Under the pieces are notes generated by a model that made no database searches, was not told the DNA's origin, and saw only the letters and a program-made list of their open reading frames with translations. From Mesaphorura yosii (taxonomy: Eukaryota; Arthropoda; Collembola; Poduromorpha; Tullbergiidae), in NCBI GenBank assembly GCA_009869945.1, contig WIXG01000095.1:165954-229953 (forward strand): a stretch of 64,000 nucleotides of DNA. The letters run 5' to 3'. Both the position numbers and the translations under genes were made by a program. Positions 39,801 to 49,439 of the stretch are shown piece by piece. The first letter of the stretch is position 1; every line of letters starts with the position of its first letter.

Positions 39801-40422
39801 AATGACAAGCTTTACGGGTTTTGCTGCACCGAACGCAACAAGTGGAAGCAGTGGCAACTGCAGCAATACGAGTGGCAGCAACTGCACACTGACAAATGAA
39901 CCGAATACTCACTTTTCTCATCAGGGACATGACTACAGCAGCCAGTTTGATTACTCCAGGCGACCGAGCGATGTGTCCAATCCCTACCCACGCAATGGAT
40001 TCAGTCGGCAGCTACCCTCCGTTCCGCCATTTGCCTCACCATCGGCAGCTGCGAAACACATCTACGCAGAACCAAATTTACAGGCTATTGTTGAGCAGAG
40101 GAAAAACGACTCAGCATTGCCGGTTGTAAGTACTGATTCACAAGAGACTGACAGAAGTAATTATAGCACTCCTCGCAGAGTTACAAGTCCAAGGCATGAA
40201 ATACCCAACAAAGACTTAATACAAGAAATTGGTGCGGCTCTCCCTTCAACTTCTGGTATCGAACCAAATCTGTCGCCTGTCCGAACTTCTAACGCCATTA
40301 ACAATCTTCAGTATCCGTATCTTCACTCAAATGGAATCATCAAGTCTCAATCTCATGCAGGTACTGGCAGCGATATTCGAGGACCGCATCCAGATTACAC
40401 TCCCATGGGCGGAGTTCACTAG
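24886..40422 (+). CDS. Adhesion G protein-coupled receptor (CUB-like, EGF, Ig, HRM, GAIN/GPS, 7TM), ADGRA-like
   Basis: Eighteen exons join in phase to 2118 codons: 24886-26084, 26200-26313, 32433-32530, 32729-32965, 33141-33354, 34531-34705, 34844-34980, 35291-35393, 35470-35571, 35872-36097, 36167-36417, 36502-36669, 36751-36887, 36958-37074, 37136-37679, 37750-37947, 38020-38619, 38686-40422. Visible order: a hydrophobic signal/anchor (about residues 50-75, after His-rich N-terminal sequence); a CUB-like region (about 78-380) split by an acidic Thr/Asp/Gln-rich insert; two EGF-like modules (about 382-455); a possible SEA-like segment (about 550-679); two Ig domains (about 680-868); a hormone-receptor HRM domain (about 885-937, Cys/Trp pattern); a GAIN domain with GPS (Cys1245, Cys1257, Cys1259); seven TM helices (about 1284-1560); and a 558-residue Ser/Asn-rich tail. 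Ig+HRM+GPS recalls vertebrate ADGRA receptors, but the CUB/EGF front does not. The ligand is unknown. The start is the first ATG of the open frame; a start at residue 12 is also possible. Confidence 0.9.
26314..32432 (+). other. 6.1-kb intron 2 of the adhesion GPCR
   Basis: Bounded by donor GGTGAGTG at 26314 and acceptor TTCTTGTTCCAG ending at 32432. It separates the first half of the second EGF-like module from its second half. No embedded gene or transposon was recognised on either strand, although several short open frames exist. Intron 5 (33355-34530) is the only other intron above 1 kb, and it is also empty as far as I can see. Confidence 0.7.
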
Positions 40423-41889
40423 ATTTGGCCTTCGGCTTGATCAGGATCTTCAACTTCAGCAAATTCTTTATTTTCATAAATTTTTGTACTTTCATAACCG
40501 ATTTCGCATTTTGTTTCTCACTGTTCGTTTCTCTATTTAGGTATTGATCTCTCCTTTTACGTCCAGTAATTCTGTTAGCGTAGCATGACCAGACCAGTAA
40601 CGAACTAATAGCACACATTTTGTATTATCGTTTGATTCCTATTAGCAATTAGAAATTAGCAAATATTAACCGAGTCTTTTACTATGACCAAACGAACTAT
40701 ACGCGTGTAGCTTTACATTAGCTCGATTATAAGTTGTAAGACCTTGACCAATCAGTCTCTCTGGAACTCTTAATTTATTATCACGTAATAGAAACGATTT
40801 AGTTTTTTACTATTGAAAGTGTCAATGTAAAGGGAAAACATGCTGTAATAAAATTAAAGTGTCCAAATAAGTAACTTATAGAAAGACAGATACTCTGATT
40901 TGTACTGACACTAATTTGGAAGCCAAGCAACGCTGCGCTGTGCTAGGTCTACTAAGCTGATTATAGTTCTAAATGTTCTAGTTGTATAGCCGTAATGCGT
41001 TAGAATGTAGAAAAGTATAGAACTCAAACTAGAAAAGTAAACCTAGTGACCATACATTTTGATACTACAGAAATTAAGAAATAAGAGCAGCGACGAAATC
41101 TTATTCTGGAGTAAGCAAGCAAAGCAAAGATTTTTGTATGGTGCAATTTTCTGTGTTAAAAGACAATGGCACATTTGTCAGCGCAATTTAGCAGTTGTCG
41201 TCGCCGTGAAATGATTGCTTTGAATACTGAATCGTAATAAAATCTCTTGTTATGTGTGTAATTGTCTGATTCGTAATTAAATTCGTGGAATTCTATAAAT
41301 ATGCGAAAAATGACGCCACCAATTTGCACGCGGCAGAAGACACGTACCCAAAATTCGCAGCTCGCGACGCAAATTCATTTGTTGACACACTCTCATATGA
41401 CCTTTGCGGAATTTCCTGGAATACTTCATCAAAGAAAAAAAAATCAATACCGGGTTTTAATGGAACGATTTGTATTCTGACTTTTGTGACTTAAGTGCAT
41501 CTAAGTAAACACGCACTTTTGCTTTGCGTTTCCACTTACTTTGCTAGTTGCTTTAACTGTTAATTTTCCTGAATACATTGAACTCTTGTAAGTAAGCGTG
41601 CTATGCTGGAAACAAGCCTGGATTGTCGATTGATTCCATGGCGTGTCTGGCGTTTGACATGCTTAAAATAATGTCCGGACCATGAAATCAGACACGTACG
41701 CTTTCCTGGAATTTGAGCCACTGCGCAAAGACAAATGACAACGCACGGCAAGGCACACGGAAGACCAGAAGAGAATTAATGGCTTGAGTGAATTTGCGAT
41801 GCGGGCGACTTTCCATAAGAGTTAATTATCAGTTGGTCGGAATGTGCGCATTTCATTTTGGACGTTTTTGTTTCACATTTACATAGTCC
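40423..41889 (+). other. 3' UTR of the adhesion GPCR and spacer to the four-TM gene
   Basis: No coding sequence recognised. The first 0.4-0.8 kb is probably transcribed as 3' UTR; the rest is intergenic. Confidence 0.5.
40847..40852 (+). promoter_or_regulatory. First polyadenylation signal of the adhesion GPCR
   Basis: AATAAA 425 bp after the stop codon at 40420-40422. A second AATAAA lies at 41236-41241, so alternative 3' ends of about 0.43 and 0.82 kb are possible. Confidence 0.45.
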
Positions 41890-41935
41890 TTAAATAGGGA
41901 GGACTACTCGTGATTTCTTTCTCAGTTCTTCTTTG
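41890..41935 (+). promoter_or_regulatory. Core promoter of the four-TM gene (TATA-like box and Inr)
   Basis: TTAAATAGG at 41890-41898 is followed about 33 bp later by an Inr-like CTCAGTT with A at 41924. Initiation there would give a leader of only 12 nt before the first ATG at 41936. The in-frame ATG at 41978 might then be the main start. Confidence 0.4.
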
Positions 41936-42936
41936 ATGGCCTGGTCGCTACCACGCTTTCGAAACTTCTCGTCAATCATGCCTGATCAAAACGGCACAGC
42001 GCTCTCTCCTTCTCACGAAGACCCAAAATCCTCGTACATGGGAACCTGCCCCGGAATTCTGCGAACATTCATTTCCGTACGCAAAGAAACCACATAAGAT
42101 TACATTACACCAATTTTTATCGTGCTAACCTCGCGGTCTTTTTAGATCCTCGGACTCGGAGCCATCATCCTAGCGTCCATCGGCTCACCGAACGACCTGA
42201 GTAGTTTCAGTGGCGACAACCAGTTCCAAGCACCGGATTCTGACTTTTATGGGTACGGCCTCGGGTACGCTCCGGCAGAACCGTTGAATGCCGTGTACAT
42301 CGCGTTGCTGGTGGTCGCATGGATCCTCTCGCTGGCGTTCATGATTGTCGTCTCCACGAAGACGTATGCTAATGCTCCTAAATGGGTAAGTTAACCAAAA
42401 CTACAAGCGTCATCAGTTGAAGTATTGACAGATGCTCGTTACAGAATCGCGCCCTGTACTTTATCGCTGGTGCAATTTCATGGATTGCCTGCATTTGCGG
42501 AGCAGTTGGAACATTCTTCTTCTGGGGAGGATGCTGCCACGTCTTTCTGCCAGTACGAGGCGAAAATTATCTACGATACCACTACGAAATGAATCAGGGC
42601 TACACCGATTGGTGCTTGTGCTACCTGAAAGTGATGAAAGGAAACAACTACCGCTACGTAGAGTCGTACCGGGTAAGATTTACGTCAAAAAATTCTATAA
42701 GCATTTCGTTGGCATTTTTCTGTGTTTGACGCAGTGGCGACAAGAAAATACCAACTTGGAAATCATGACAGCGTGGCCCCACCATTTGCTGGTGCACATA
42801 ATTTCCATCGTAAGTTTCTCACGCAATCAGCCGTAGCCATTGACATGCAAAGGTCGTTCCACTTTCTCGTTTCGCGTTTCAGGTTTGTACGTGCCTCTTT
42901 GGCATTCTCTGCTTTGTGGCCTGCTGCTTTCCTTAA
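41936..42936 (+). CDS. Small four-transmembrane protein, family not recognised
   Basis: Five exons (41936-42076, 42146-42385, 42445-42672, 42735-42809, 42883-42936) encode 245 aa, all junctions in phase 0. Four hydrophobic segments are seen at about 40-61, 84-109, 129-157 and 219-244, giving a tetraspan layout with both ends probably cytoplasmic. The first loop (about 62-83) lacks the W-GLW-C-C signature of claudins. The second loop (about 158-217) is larger and starts with FFWGGCCHVF, with further cysteines in DWCLCYLK. It is therefore not a classical claudin or tetraspanin and may belong to an arthropod-restricted MARVEL/claudin-like group. I do not recognise an orthologue. The protein ends shortly after TM4 with CCFP. 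Gene start: first ATG after a TATA/Inr pair, with a second in-frame ATG 14 codons later. Confidence 0.85.
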
Positions 42937-43156
42937 TGAGGCATGAATTTGGAGGTATCGTGATCAAATTTAAAAAATTGGCACATGGTCACAACGATTT
43001 TCGGGGCCTGCATTTATATTTCAAATATTTCAACTCGGTAACCAACTCCACATAACGTATACAGTCGTAATTAGAATAATCATTGTTAGATTGGACGGAA
43101 TTAGATTCACATTACATTTACATGCTTTTTGCATTGTCAACAACGCACTTCTGACT

Positions 43157-43166
43157 AATAAATAAA
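43157..43166 (+). promoter_or_regulatory. Polyadenylation signals of the four-TM gene
   Basis: Overlapping AATAAATAAA about 220 bp after the stop at 42936 and only 76 bp before the convergent DNAJC22 stop codon at 43242. Confidence 0.55.
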
Positions 43167-43241
43167 AGTCGAAACTAAACGATGACATAAAAATTCATTT
43201 ACAGGTCGAGTACGCGTTGTTAGCGATTGCGGTTTGATTAG

Positions 43242-45352
43242 TTATCCTTGACTTCGGGACTTGCGTCCCTTTCTCCTGTGGTGAAGTTGAGAAATCTTAT
43301 CGTACGCTTCTTTTATCTCCAAAAATTTCGCTTGCGCCTCCGCCTTCTCGTCTGGATCCGTGAATTTGTCGGGGTGGTACATTTTGGAAAGTTCTCTCCA
43401 GCGCTTGGTTATATCTTGTTGCGAGGCGCTGCGGGCAAGGCCCAGGACATTTAACGCGTTGCGCTCGCCGAATGGGTCCAAATTTTTTATTAACTGAAAA
43501 AGAAGAGCGACATAACTTTAAGTTACAACATGAAATCGTGAAATCAAAAAACATCTCGCGGCATTTACCTCGTCATAGAATTGATGCCATCCGTGAACTT
43601 TGTAATACGACCAGAGATTTCCCAGTGATTCGGCAAATTGTTTCCATAATGGTGATTTCAATAAATTATTAATCGATTCGCGGAACTTGATTGTCTCGCC
43701 TTCCTCGTTCGTGATTGTCAGATTAAAGTAGAAGTAGGAAGCCCAGAGTGACGAGTAGAGGAGCGTGCATGCACCAAGAACCGTCAGCCGTCTATAAACG
43801 AATGCATAGCGTATTAGTATATTCATAGATTCAACCTTTTAGCCGTACATTTAATGACATGAAGAAGGAGGTCAAAGAACTCATCAGAACTTACTTGCAT
43901 AAATTGCGCTTGACTGGAGGTTTTTTGTTCCATCGTACTCTGGCCCGGAAGAAACAGGCTGCGAGGAATGAACTCAGGTAATACCTCGGGTTATCAAACG
44001 TGTAGAGGACACCAGGAATGAAAGCACCAATTAGAGCCGGCTTCAAGGAACCTTTCTCGCGGCCAATGTTTCCGACGCAGTGAACTCCTGAAATTGCAAA
44101 CAAGAATACGTTCAATTAAGATAGCCGTTAACCAGACGTTATAGTTTGAAGTTACCAATTGCGGAAGCTGACGGAACCAAGAGAAATGAAAGCCACTGGA
44201 ATGAGTAGCCGAAAAATGTCTCTTCTTCAGGAAGCGCGGCATGTGTGATCCATGCGAGTAGATTTCCGAACGCAATTTGTCCCACGAACCGAAACAACGA
44301 GAATTTCGGCTGGAAAAATCCGAAGGCAAGCAGGGAAATCAGTGACACCATTGTCATTGCCAATTATGTTCAATAAGAATCAATTACCTTTGGATGCTTT
44401 TTCATCTTCTCAGTCAATTTCTCAATGTACTTATCGTCAAAGTTCGCTTCTGCCACATATCTGCCAAAAACCGAGAGCATTAAAATATGACACAGAACAA
44501 CGTGCTTTAATTTCAAGGCTAAGCTTACCGTGGAATCTTGAAGAGATCTGAAAACCAGCCGACGCCACCATATCCGGCTAGCAAACACCACCACACAAAC
44601 GCTTGTCTGTCCCGACCCAAATAAAAATGGTGGAGTCCGAACCAACCGCCCATGAACCAAAACAGGTACGCCAAAGTAAGACTTTTATTCATATTGCCTT
44701 TAGAAAGCCAAAATGTACACAATTAGTTGCGGAACGCAGAATATTTAGGAGAAGTGCTCGAGTATTTGATTGTGTTTAGATCCAAGCGGGCTGTAAAGTG
44801 TCAGGACGAGTGTCCGACTGATTAGATAACGATTAACGATTTACTATTGCTACTGACTGGAACAAAGGAATTGTCGCAATCGCAATTCAAAGGTTTCTTA
44901 ATTCCCTTGCCATTGCATACGAGTTTATGTGCCAATGCCTTTATCTCTGAAGCGCTGTGAAATTGTAGAGCCATAAAAGTTGTGTGTCGTCTTTGGGATA
45001 CGACTGCTGGCTCGAGTGGTGAGCATTTGGAATGCAAGAATGGGATTTCTCAGAAATTCGTTAACACTTCGCCGACAGAGTCCATTTTCTGAGATTGTGA
45101 AGAACTGACGAACAGACAACATTTTAAATCGGACATTGACTTTACGTTACCTCTATGTGGCTGTAAATCTTGACTTTGTGCTCCGCTTTCCGTGCCTGAC
45201 ACCGGCGTTTTTCCAGTACTTTTATCCTTCACCCTTTTCTTAGCGCCTCCGAAGATGCATGTGTGTCGAAGGCACGGCGGTGAACACACCGTACATGTGT
45301 GAGGCTGACCAGAAACGTCCTTCTCTTCCTGGTCCTGGTCTTCTATTGACAT
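43242..45352 (-). CDS. DNAJC22: DnaJ homolog subfamily C member 22 (TM2 domain plus C-terminal J domain)
   Basis: Seven exons from the right: 45352-45151, 44697-44529, 44460-44388, 44309-44156, 44087-43895, 43791-43569, 43493-43242; 421 codons in phase. A TM2-type start (TLAYLFWFMGGWFGLHHFYLGRD) is followed by several more membrane helices. A C-terminal J domain with HPD (about 378-380) in SKMYHPDKF completes it. This N-terminal multi-TM/C-terminal J layout is diagnostic of DNAJC22, called wurst in Drosophila. That protein acts in clathrin-dependent endocytosis during airway and epithelial morphogenesis (family knowledge). Human DNAJC22 is about 340 aa and begins at the TM2 segment, matching Met70 here (352 aa). 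The first exon adds 69 residues with cysteines (HTCTVCSPPCLRHTC) and could be an extension or an alternative leader. The gene converges on the four-TM gene with 305 bp between stop codons. Confidence 0.92.
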
Positions 45353-46385
45353 GGTCGTTGGGCCAAAATCTGGTAAACTGGTGAACTGGAGTTTGCTAAT
45401 CCATTTTCATTTCGAGACGGGGCCGGGGTTTAACGAATGCAAGACGAACTGAAATTGTGAAGGAAGAAATAATCGTGCAACTCCAACTGCTGAACTGAAT
45501 AATTTTACAACTCGACTGACACAAATACAAATAAACGGCACAATTCAATCTGACACAGTTCCTGTCAATTATACCTTCTTGTATTTAGATTAACAGTGAG
45601 ACAAGACGCGACGAACGATGACATGATGAAGCATTTGATTACTAAATTAAACACTAAAAATATAAAATCTAACTGTTCTTTTCGTTTCTGCATCACGAAC
45701 TCATGATCTTCAACTTGAAACCTAGCTCAACAATGCAATGCGACTGCGATACGGAGTTCAGGGTAAGAGAACAGCGCAGCATTTTGAAGGTGAATGTCTT
45801 GAGGGCAAATAGTGGATGATGATGGCACGAGTACAAATAACGTAACCTGTTGATTGTTGTTCGCTGAACTTGAACCACAAGATTCTGAGTGCAAGGAAAA
45901 GTTTAATGAGGATCATAATTTCCAGAACATGCTCACAAAATTCACAGCATTTTTCACGATTTAATTTCAGCGAATGTCTTGGATTCTTTAATTGTCCGAC
46001 AGTCCACCGCTTGCTTCTATAACTAAATGCTTAACAAGTAACAGTAAGTAACAAGAACTAGTTTCAAATTATTTTACTAGCAAATATCACGAAAGTTCGA
46101 TGCTGAAGAAGTCTAATGCCTAATCTAAGAAGTCATGCGTGCGCCGTTGCATGTGTAATATGTGCGTTGGTTTAATAAATAACATGTGAGTTGAAGTAAG
46201 GTAAAGGGCTAACAATTGTGCTGGGCTTAGGGATACAAAAATCAATGCAATGGAAGAATTCATCAATTCATGGTCAAGTACGAATAGTAGAATGAGATCA
46301 CATTTAGACTGCAGACCGACGGTACCAAAAGTGAAGGCAGAAACCTACTCTTGAGGTGCTAGTATCTTTTGTAAATGCGAACAGT
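45353..46385. other. Spacer between DNAJC22 and the RING ligase gene
   Basis: No coding exon recognised. It should contain the DNAJC22 promoter (minus strand) and the 3' UTR of the CGRRF1-like gene. No clear TATA box was picked out. Confidence 0.45.
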
Positions 46386-47829
46386 TCAGACGGCTTCTGG
46401 CAGGCCTAGCATGACGTTAATTTGCTCGCTGAGTTCTTCGAAGTATTCCGTCCATGTCAATCGCCGAGGTTTCCTGTCTCCAGTATTCTTCATAAGCTGC
46501 GGAATGGAATTCATGTATGACTCGTCCCTCGTCTTGAAGAAGCATTGAATGTGTCCACGACAGATTGGGCAGTATTTGAGCTTCGCGAAACAATGCGCGC
46601 ATGTGCATAGATGGCCACATGGTACAATTGCACGAGAAATTGGAAGAGTTTGACACAATGTGCAGCGGATTCTGTAGAATGGATGATTTTCACAAGGGCC
46701 AGAGGAATCTTCCATATTACTTCTGTCTCGGAATAGTTCCTGATCGTCTGTATCGGCACTGGAAGGGTTTTCGCTCTCGCCAGTCAAAAACAATGGCTGA
46801 AAAAAAATTACAAAGTTACATAAAAACTTCGTCAGAAGTCTAGAACAAAAGAAAGGTCTTACCATCAGTCGACACGAAAATCCATGGAATGTCTTAATAA
46901 ATCGATCCCTTATCTCAACAGAATTTCGTTGTTCCAGCGAATTGAGCTGGTAAACCACAATTAGTCCTTTCTGAAACACCAAAGTACATTAGTGATTAAA
47001 AGGGAAATGGGAAAATGTTTGAGCATGTCATTAGTCATTACTTACAATATCAGTAGAATTCCGCTCCAGGTCAGCGTGCTCATCAGGTTCTGGTCCTGGC
47101 ACTAAAACGGCGACACATGGAATTATCAACTGCTTGGTCATTGAACCCCTGATTGCTCTAACAGGTTCTGGAATTTCGACGTGATGCAATGTTTTCCCGG
47201 GCCTGTAATGAAGCAATGATATAAGGTCACGCACGTAGTCTTTGAATGAAGACACAGATCGTTAACATTACTACCTTTCAATCGTATGATTGGTCAGGTT
47301 TCCATAAAACTCATGAAGATCAGAAACCCAGACTGGGACATGGTCGGTGTCGCTGTAGTCAGAACTTGCCCACGAAGTATTATTTATTAAAAGCGTGTCC
47401 AAGAATGGCTTTGCGTTAATTCCCCAGAAAAAATACATCTTTGACTTTGATGAAATTGCTGTTGTAACTTCAACACAAATTGTTCTGTTATTATCTGGGA
47501 CGCTTCCATCATTTTGAAGACTGGCACCAACTGATGAGGACTTCAATTCAATAGTAAATGGCACCTGTGTTGGAATCAAATGAATTTCATGAGGTTTTGC
47601 TTGTCTCCTCTGCTTCGCTCTTGAATAGTGGAGATTAGCGTAGAATCTGAAAATAGGCACGCAGTTATCAATAATACGTCCTCAATGGAGATAACAGTCA
47701 CTAGCAGACGAATAATTATAGAACTTACTGCTTAATAACAACCCCCAATAGCAGCAGGACCAGAACAATAGAAGATGGACCGACGATGAAGCTAACCAGT
47801 AGATCAAGATCCATTCTTGAAATGGACAT
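46386..47829 (-). CDS. CGRRF1: Membrane-anchored RING E3 ubiquitin ligase, CGRRF1-like
   Basis: Five exons from the right: 47829-47729, 47646-47275, 47202-47046, 46970-46863, 46796-46386; 382 codons in phase. One N-terminal TM helix (about residues 8-32, LLVSFIVGPSSIVLVLLLL) is followed by a long soluble region. A C-terminal C3HC4-type RING lies at about 291-326, with CTLC, CGHLC, CAHC and CPIC as zinc ligands. This arrangement and length match cell growth regulator with RING finger domain 1 (332 aa in human), an ER-associated E3 that binds ubiquitin-conjugating enzymes through the RING. Similarity outside the RING is weak, so a related membrane RING ligase such as a MUL1 relative cannot be excluded, although MUL1 has two TM helices. 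Start: Met at 47829, with a second in-frame Met five codons later just before the TM helix. A Ser/Asp-rich linker precedes the RING. Confidence 0.7.
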
Positions 47830-48069
47830 GATTTGTCCAAGTATTCCAAGATGTGGGTCTGCAATTTTGGACTCAGTTTGATTGTAGATTCTAAGTCTAA
47901 ACCACCAGACGGAGAATTTTGACAATTTGATCGTTTGGAATTTTGAATAGAACAGCCACTGTCACTAGAACTTCATCGTCACCATGTGTCGGCTGAAGAA
48001 TCATTGGCAAAAGTGAATGTGTTGACACTGCTGAACCGAAGGTTTTATTCTGTTACGTGTATTCACAAT
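47830..48069. other. 5' flank of the RING ligase gene
   Basis: Contains the presumed promoter and leader of the minus-strand CGRRF1-like gene. No distinct core promoter motif was recognised. Confidence 0.35.
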
Positions 48070-48360
48070 TTAGAATTGAATTTGCAATGGCAATTTGCAA
48101 ATTGTATCCTTCCATTTCCTTCTTTGTCTCATATCCTCTCGAATCACAGCAGTCCAAGGCCAAAGGCCAATAACAACACGTAAACACGCATTCATAAATG
48201 CCACCAATTCATCTTCAAAAGCATCCACATAACAAAGAGAATCGACAAGTTTTAGCTCAGTTGCGATATGAGTGAGCCTTGAACTGATGACCTCTGCCTC
48301 TACCCGTCTGATGAATGGTCTACTGCTGGTGATATTCGAGTTAAATTTCAACTGCAGCAT
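48070..48360 (-). pseudogene. Possible orphan coding fragment, 96 codons
   Basis: On the minus strand an open frame follows an acceptor-like AATGCTGCAG and reads as a helical protein (RVEAEVISSRLTHIATELKL). It is preceded by stops and has no recognised family. It lies just upstream of the RING ligase gene and downstream of other decayed minus-strand fragments. It may be the remains of an exon or chance. Confidence 0.25.
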
Positions 48361-48573
48361 TTTTCTAGGCTTAACATTGAAATCAACGTTGCAGGAATCA
48401 TAATTTGGTATAGATTAGCTTTATTTTGCTTACAACCGAGAAACCAAAACGCACAGCCTTACTTTTCGTAATTTCTTCATCATAAAGCCGGTTCATGGTT
48501 TATCATAAAGCCGGTATTGCTAACTACGCTACGTGATGAATAATATTAAGTCTTATCTTAGGATTTCATCTCG

Positions 48574-48961
48574 CTACGGGATATAGTTGGAACCTGCTAA
48601 GAATTTCAGCACAGTTTCAATGCTCGGTCTGTCCACAAATGCTGTGCTCAAGAACACGAATTTAGCCTCACTGTCCTCATCAAATATGAGATCGCCAGGC
48701 ATTTATACCTGGTCATCCTGAATGTCAGCGTACGGAGTTGGCAATTTTATACCGTCCAACTTTGCTTTTACATATGAACCAATGGTGCGCAGACACCAAA
48801 CTTTCGCCACTGAACGTTCCATCCCAAATCTGGAGTAAAGATTTTGTGCAGGGTCCAGGAAAATTTTGAAGGAGCAGTTGGCATCCGATTTCCGAAGCAC
48901 CAGGTGGCTCGCCGAAAGAGATTACGATCACTTGACATCCATACGCAGTAAGAAGTTCCTC
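48574..48961 (-). pseudogene. Peroxiredoxin-like (AhpC/TSA_2, PRXL2-type) gene remnant
   Basis: After an acceptor-like TTGTTGCAG at 48962, the minus strand reads EELLTAYGCQVIVISFG in one frame. It continues as KIFLDPAQNLYSRFGMERSV in the next frame, and after an in-frame TAA near 48704 as GDLIFDEDSEAKFVFLS...DRPSIETVLKFL, ending at 48574. The order matches the second half of thioredoxin-fold AhpC/TSA_2 proteins (PRXL2/AAED1 group): strand after the catalytic helix, DPxxxxYxxFG, then the GDxxFDE...DRPSxxxxL tail. The upstream half with the CxxC-like active site is not present. One frameshift (about 48895) and one premature stop argue for a pseudogene, unless the assembly carries errors here. 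Confidence 0.6.
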
Positions 48962-49041
48962 CTGCAACAAAAGTACAGCGACAACATTCTCACCGTGTCA
49001 GATGTCAGATTTCCTCGTTAAATCTGAATTTTTATTGAATC

Positions 49042-49439
49042 TTAATTGCTTCGACGGATGCCACGTTGATTCATCAGGGCAATCATGCGAAATGCCTGGA
49101 AATACAGCCCATGTCCATCTGATGCTTGAAGTGATACTGCCAAAGGGAATTGATGGCGGTCTTTAGTTGTTGTCACACTGGTCCCATGGAATCATAGACA
49201 CAGACATATAGTCGTCGTTGATCTATCTTCATTTGAGGAGGAGTCTGCCGAGGATCACTGCCACCGCCGAATTTCACTAAACACGAATTTGAGCATCGAT
49301 CTGGTCCAATGACTGGTCCCATAGCTGTCTTTGTCGAAACGAGATGCTGCCGGAATTTGGCTTGGACGATCCGGAGTCCGACTTCGCCTTCATTTCCGGC
49401 TGCGGAATCCGAAACTGGCGATGTCGATGTTAACGACAT
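49042..49439 (-). pseudogene. Unrecognised coding remnant with a frameshift
   Basis: An ATG at 49439 opens a frame reading AAGNEGEVGLRIVQAKFRQH and then RRLYVCVYDSMG, and closes at about 49180. The sequence continues with protein-like character one frame over (DRHQFPLAVSLQASDGHG, then YFQAFRMIALMNQRG) and stops at 49042. The abrupt change of frame inside what looks like one domain suggests a single indel. I do not recognise the family. Together with the peroxiredoxin-like remnant it forms a patch of decayed minus-strand coding DNA. Confidence 0.35.

Noticed and set aside
41285..41494. 69-codon plus-strand frame between the receptor and the four-TM gene
   Set aside because: It starts after the second poly(A) signal of the receptor, has no recognised homology and no splice sites in phase with the next gene.
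48640..48720. Treating the TAA in the peroxiredoxin remnant as part of an intron starting at GTATAA
   Set aside because: Such an intron would remove the GDLIFDEDSEAKFVFLS segment that matches the family, so a true stop or sequencing error is the better reading.
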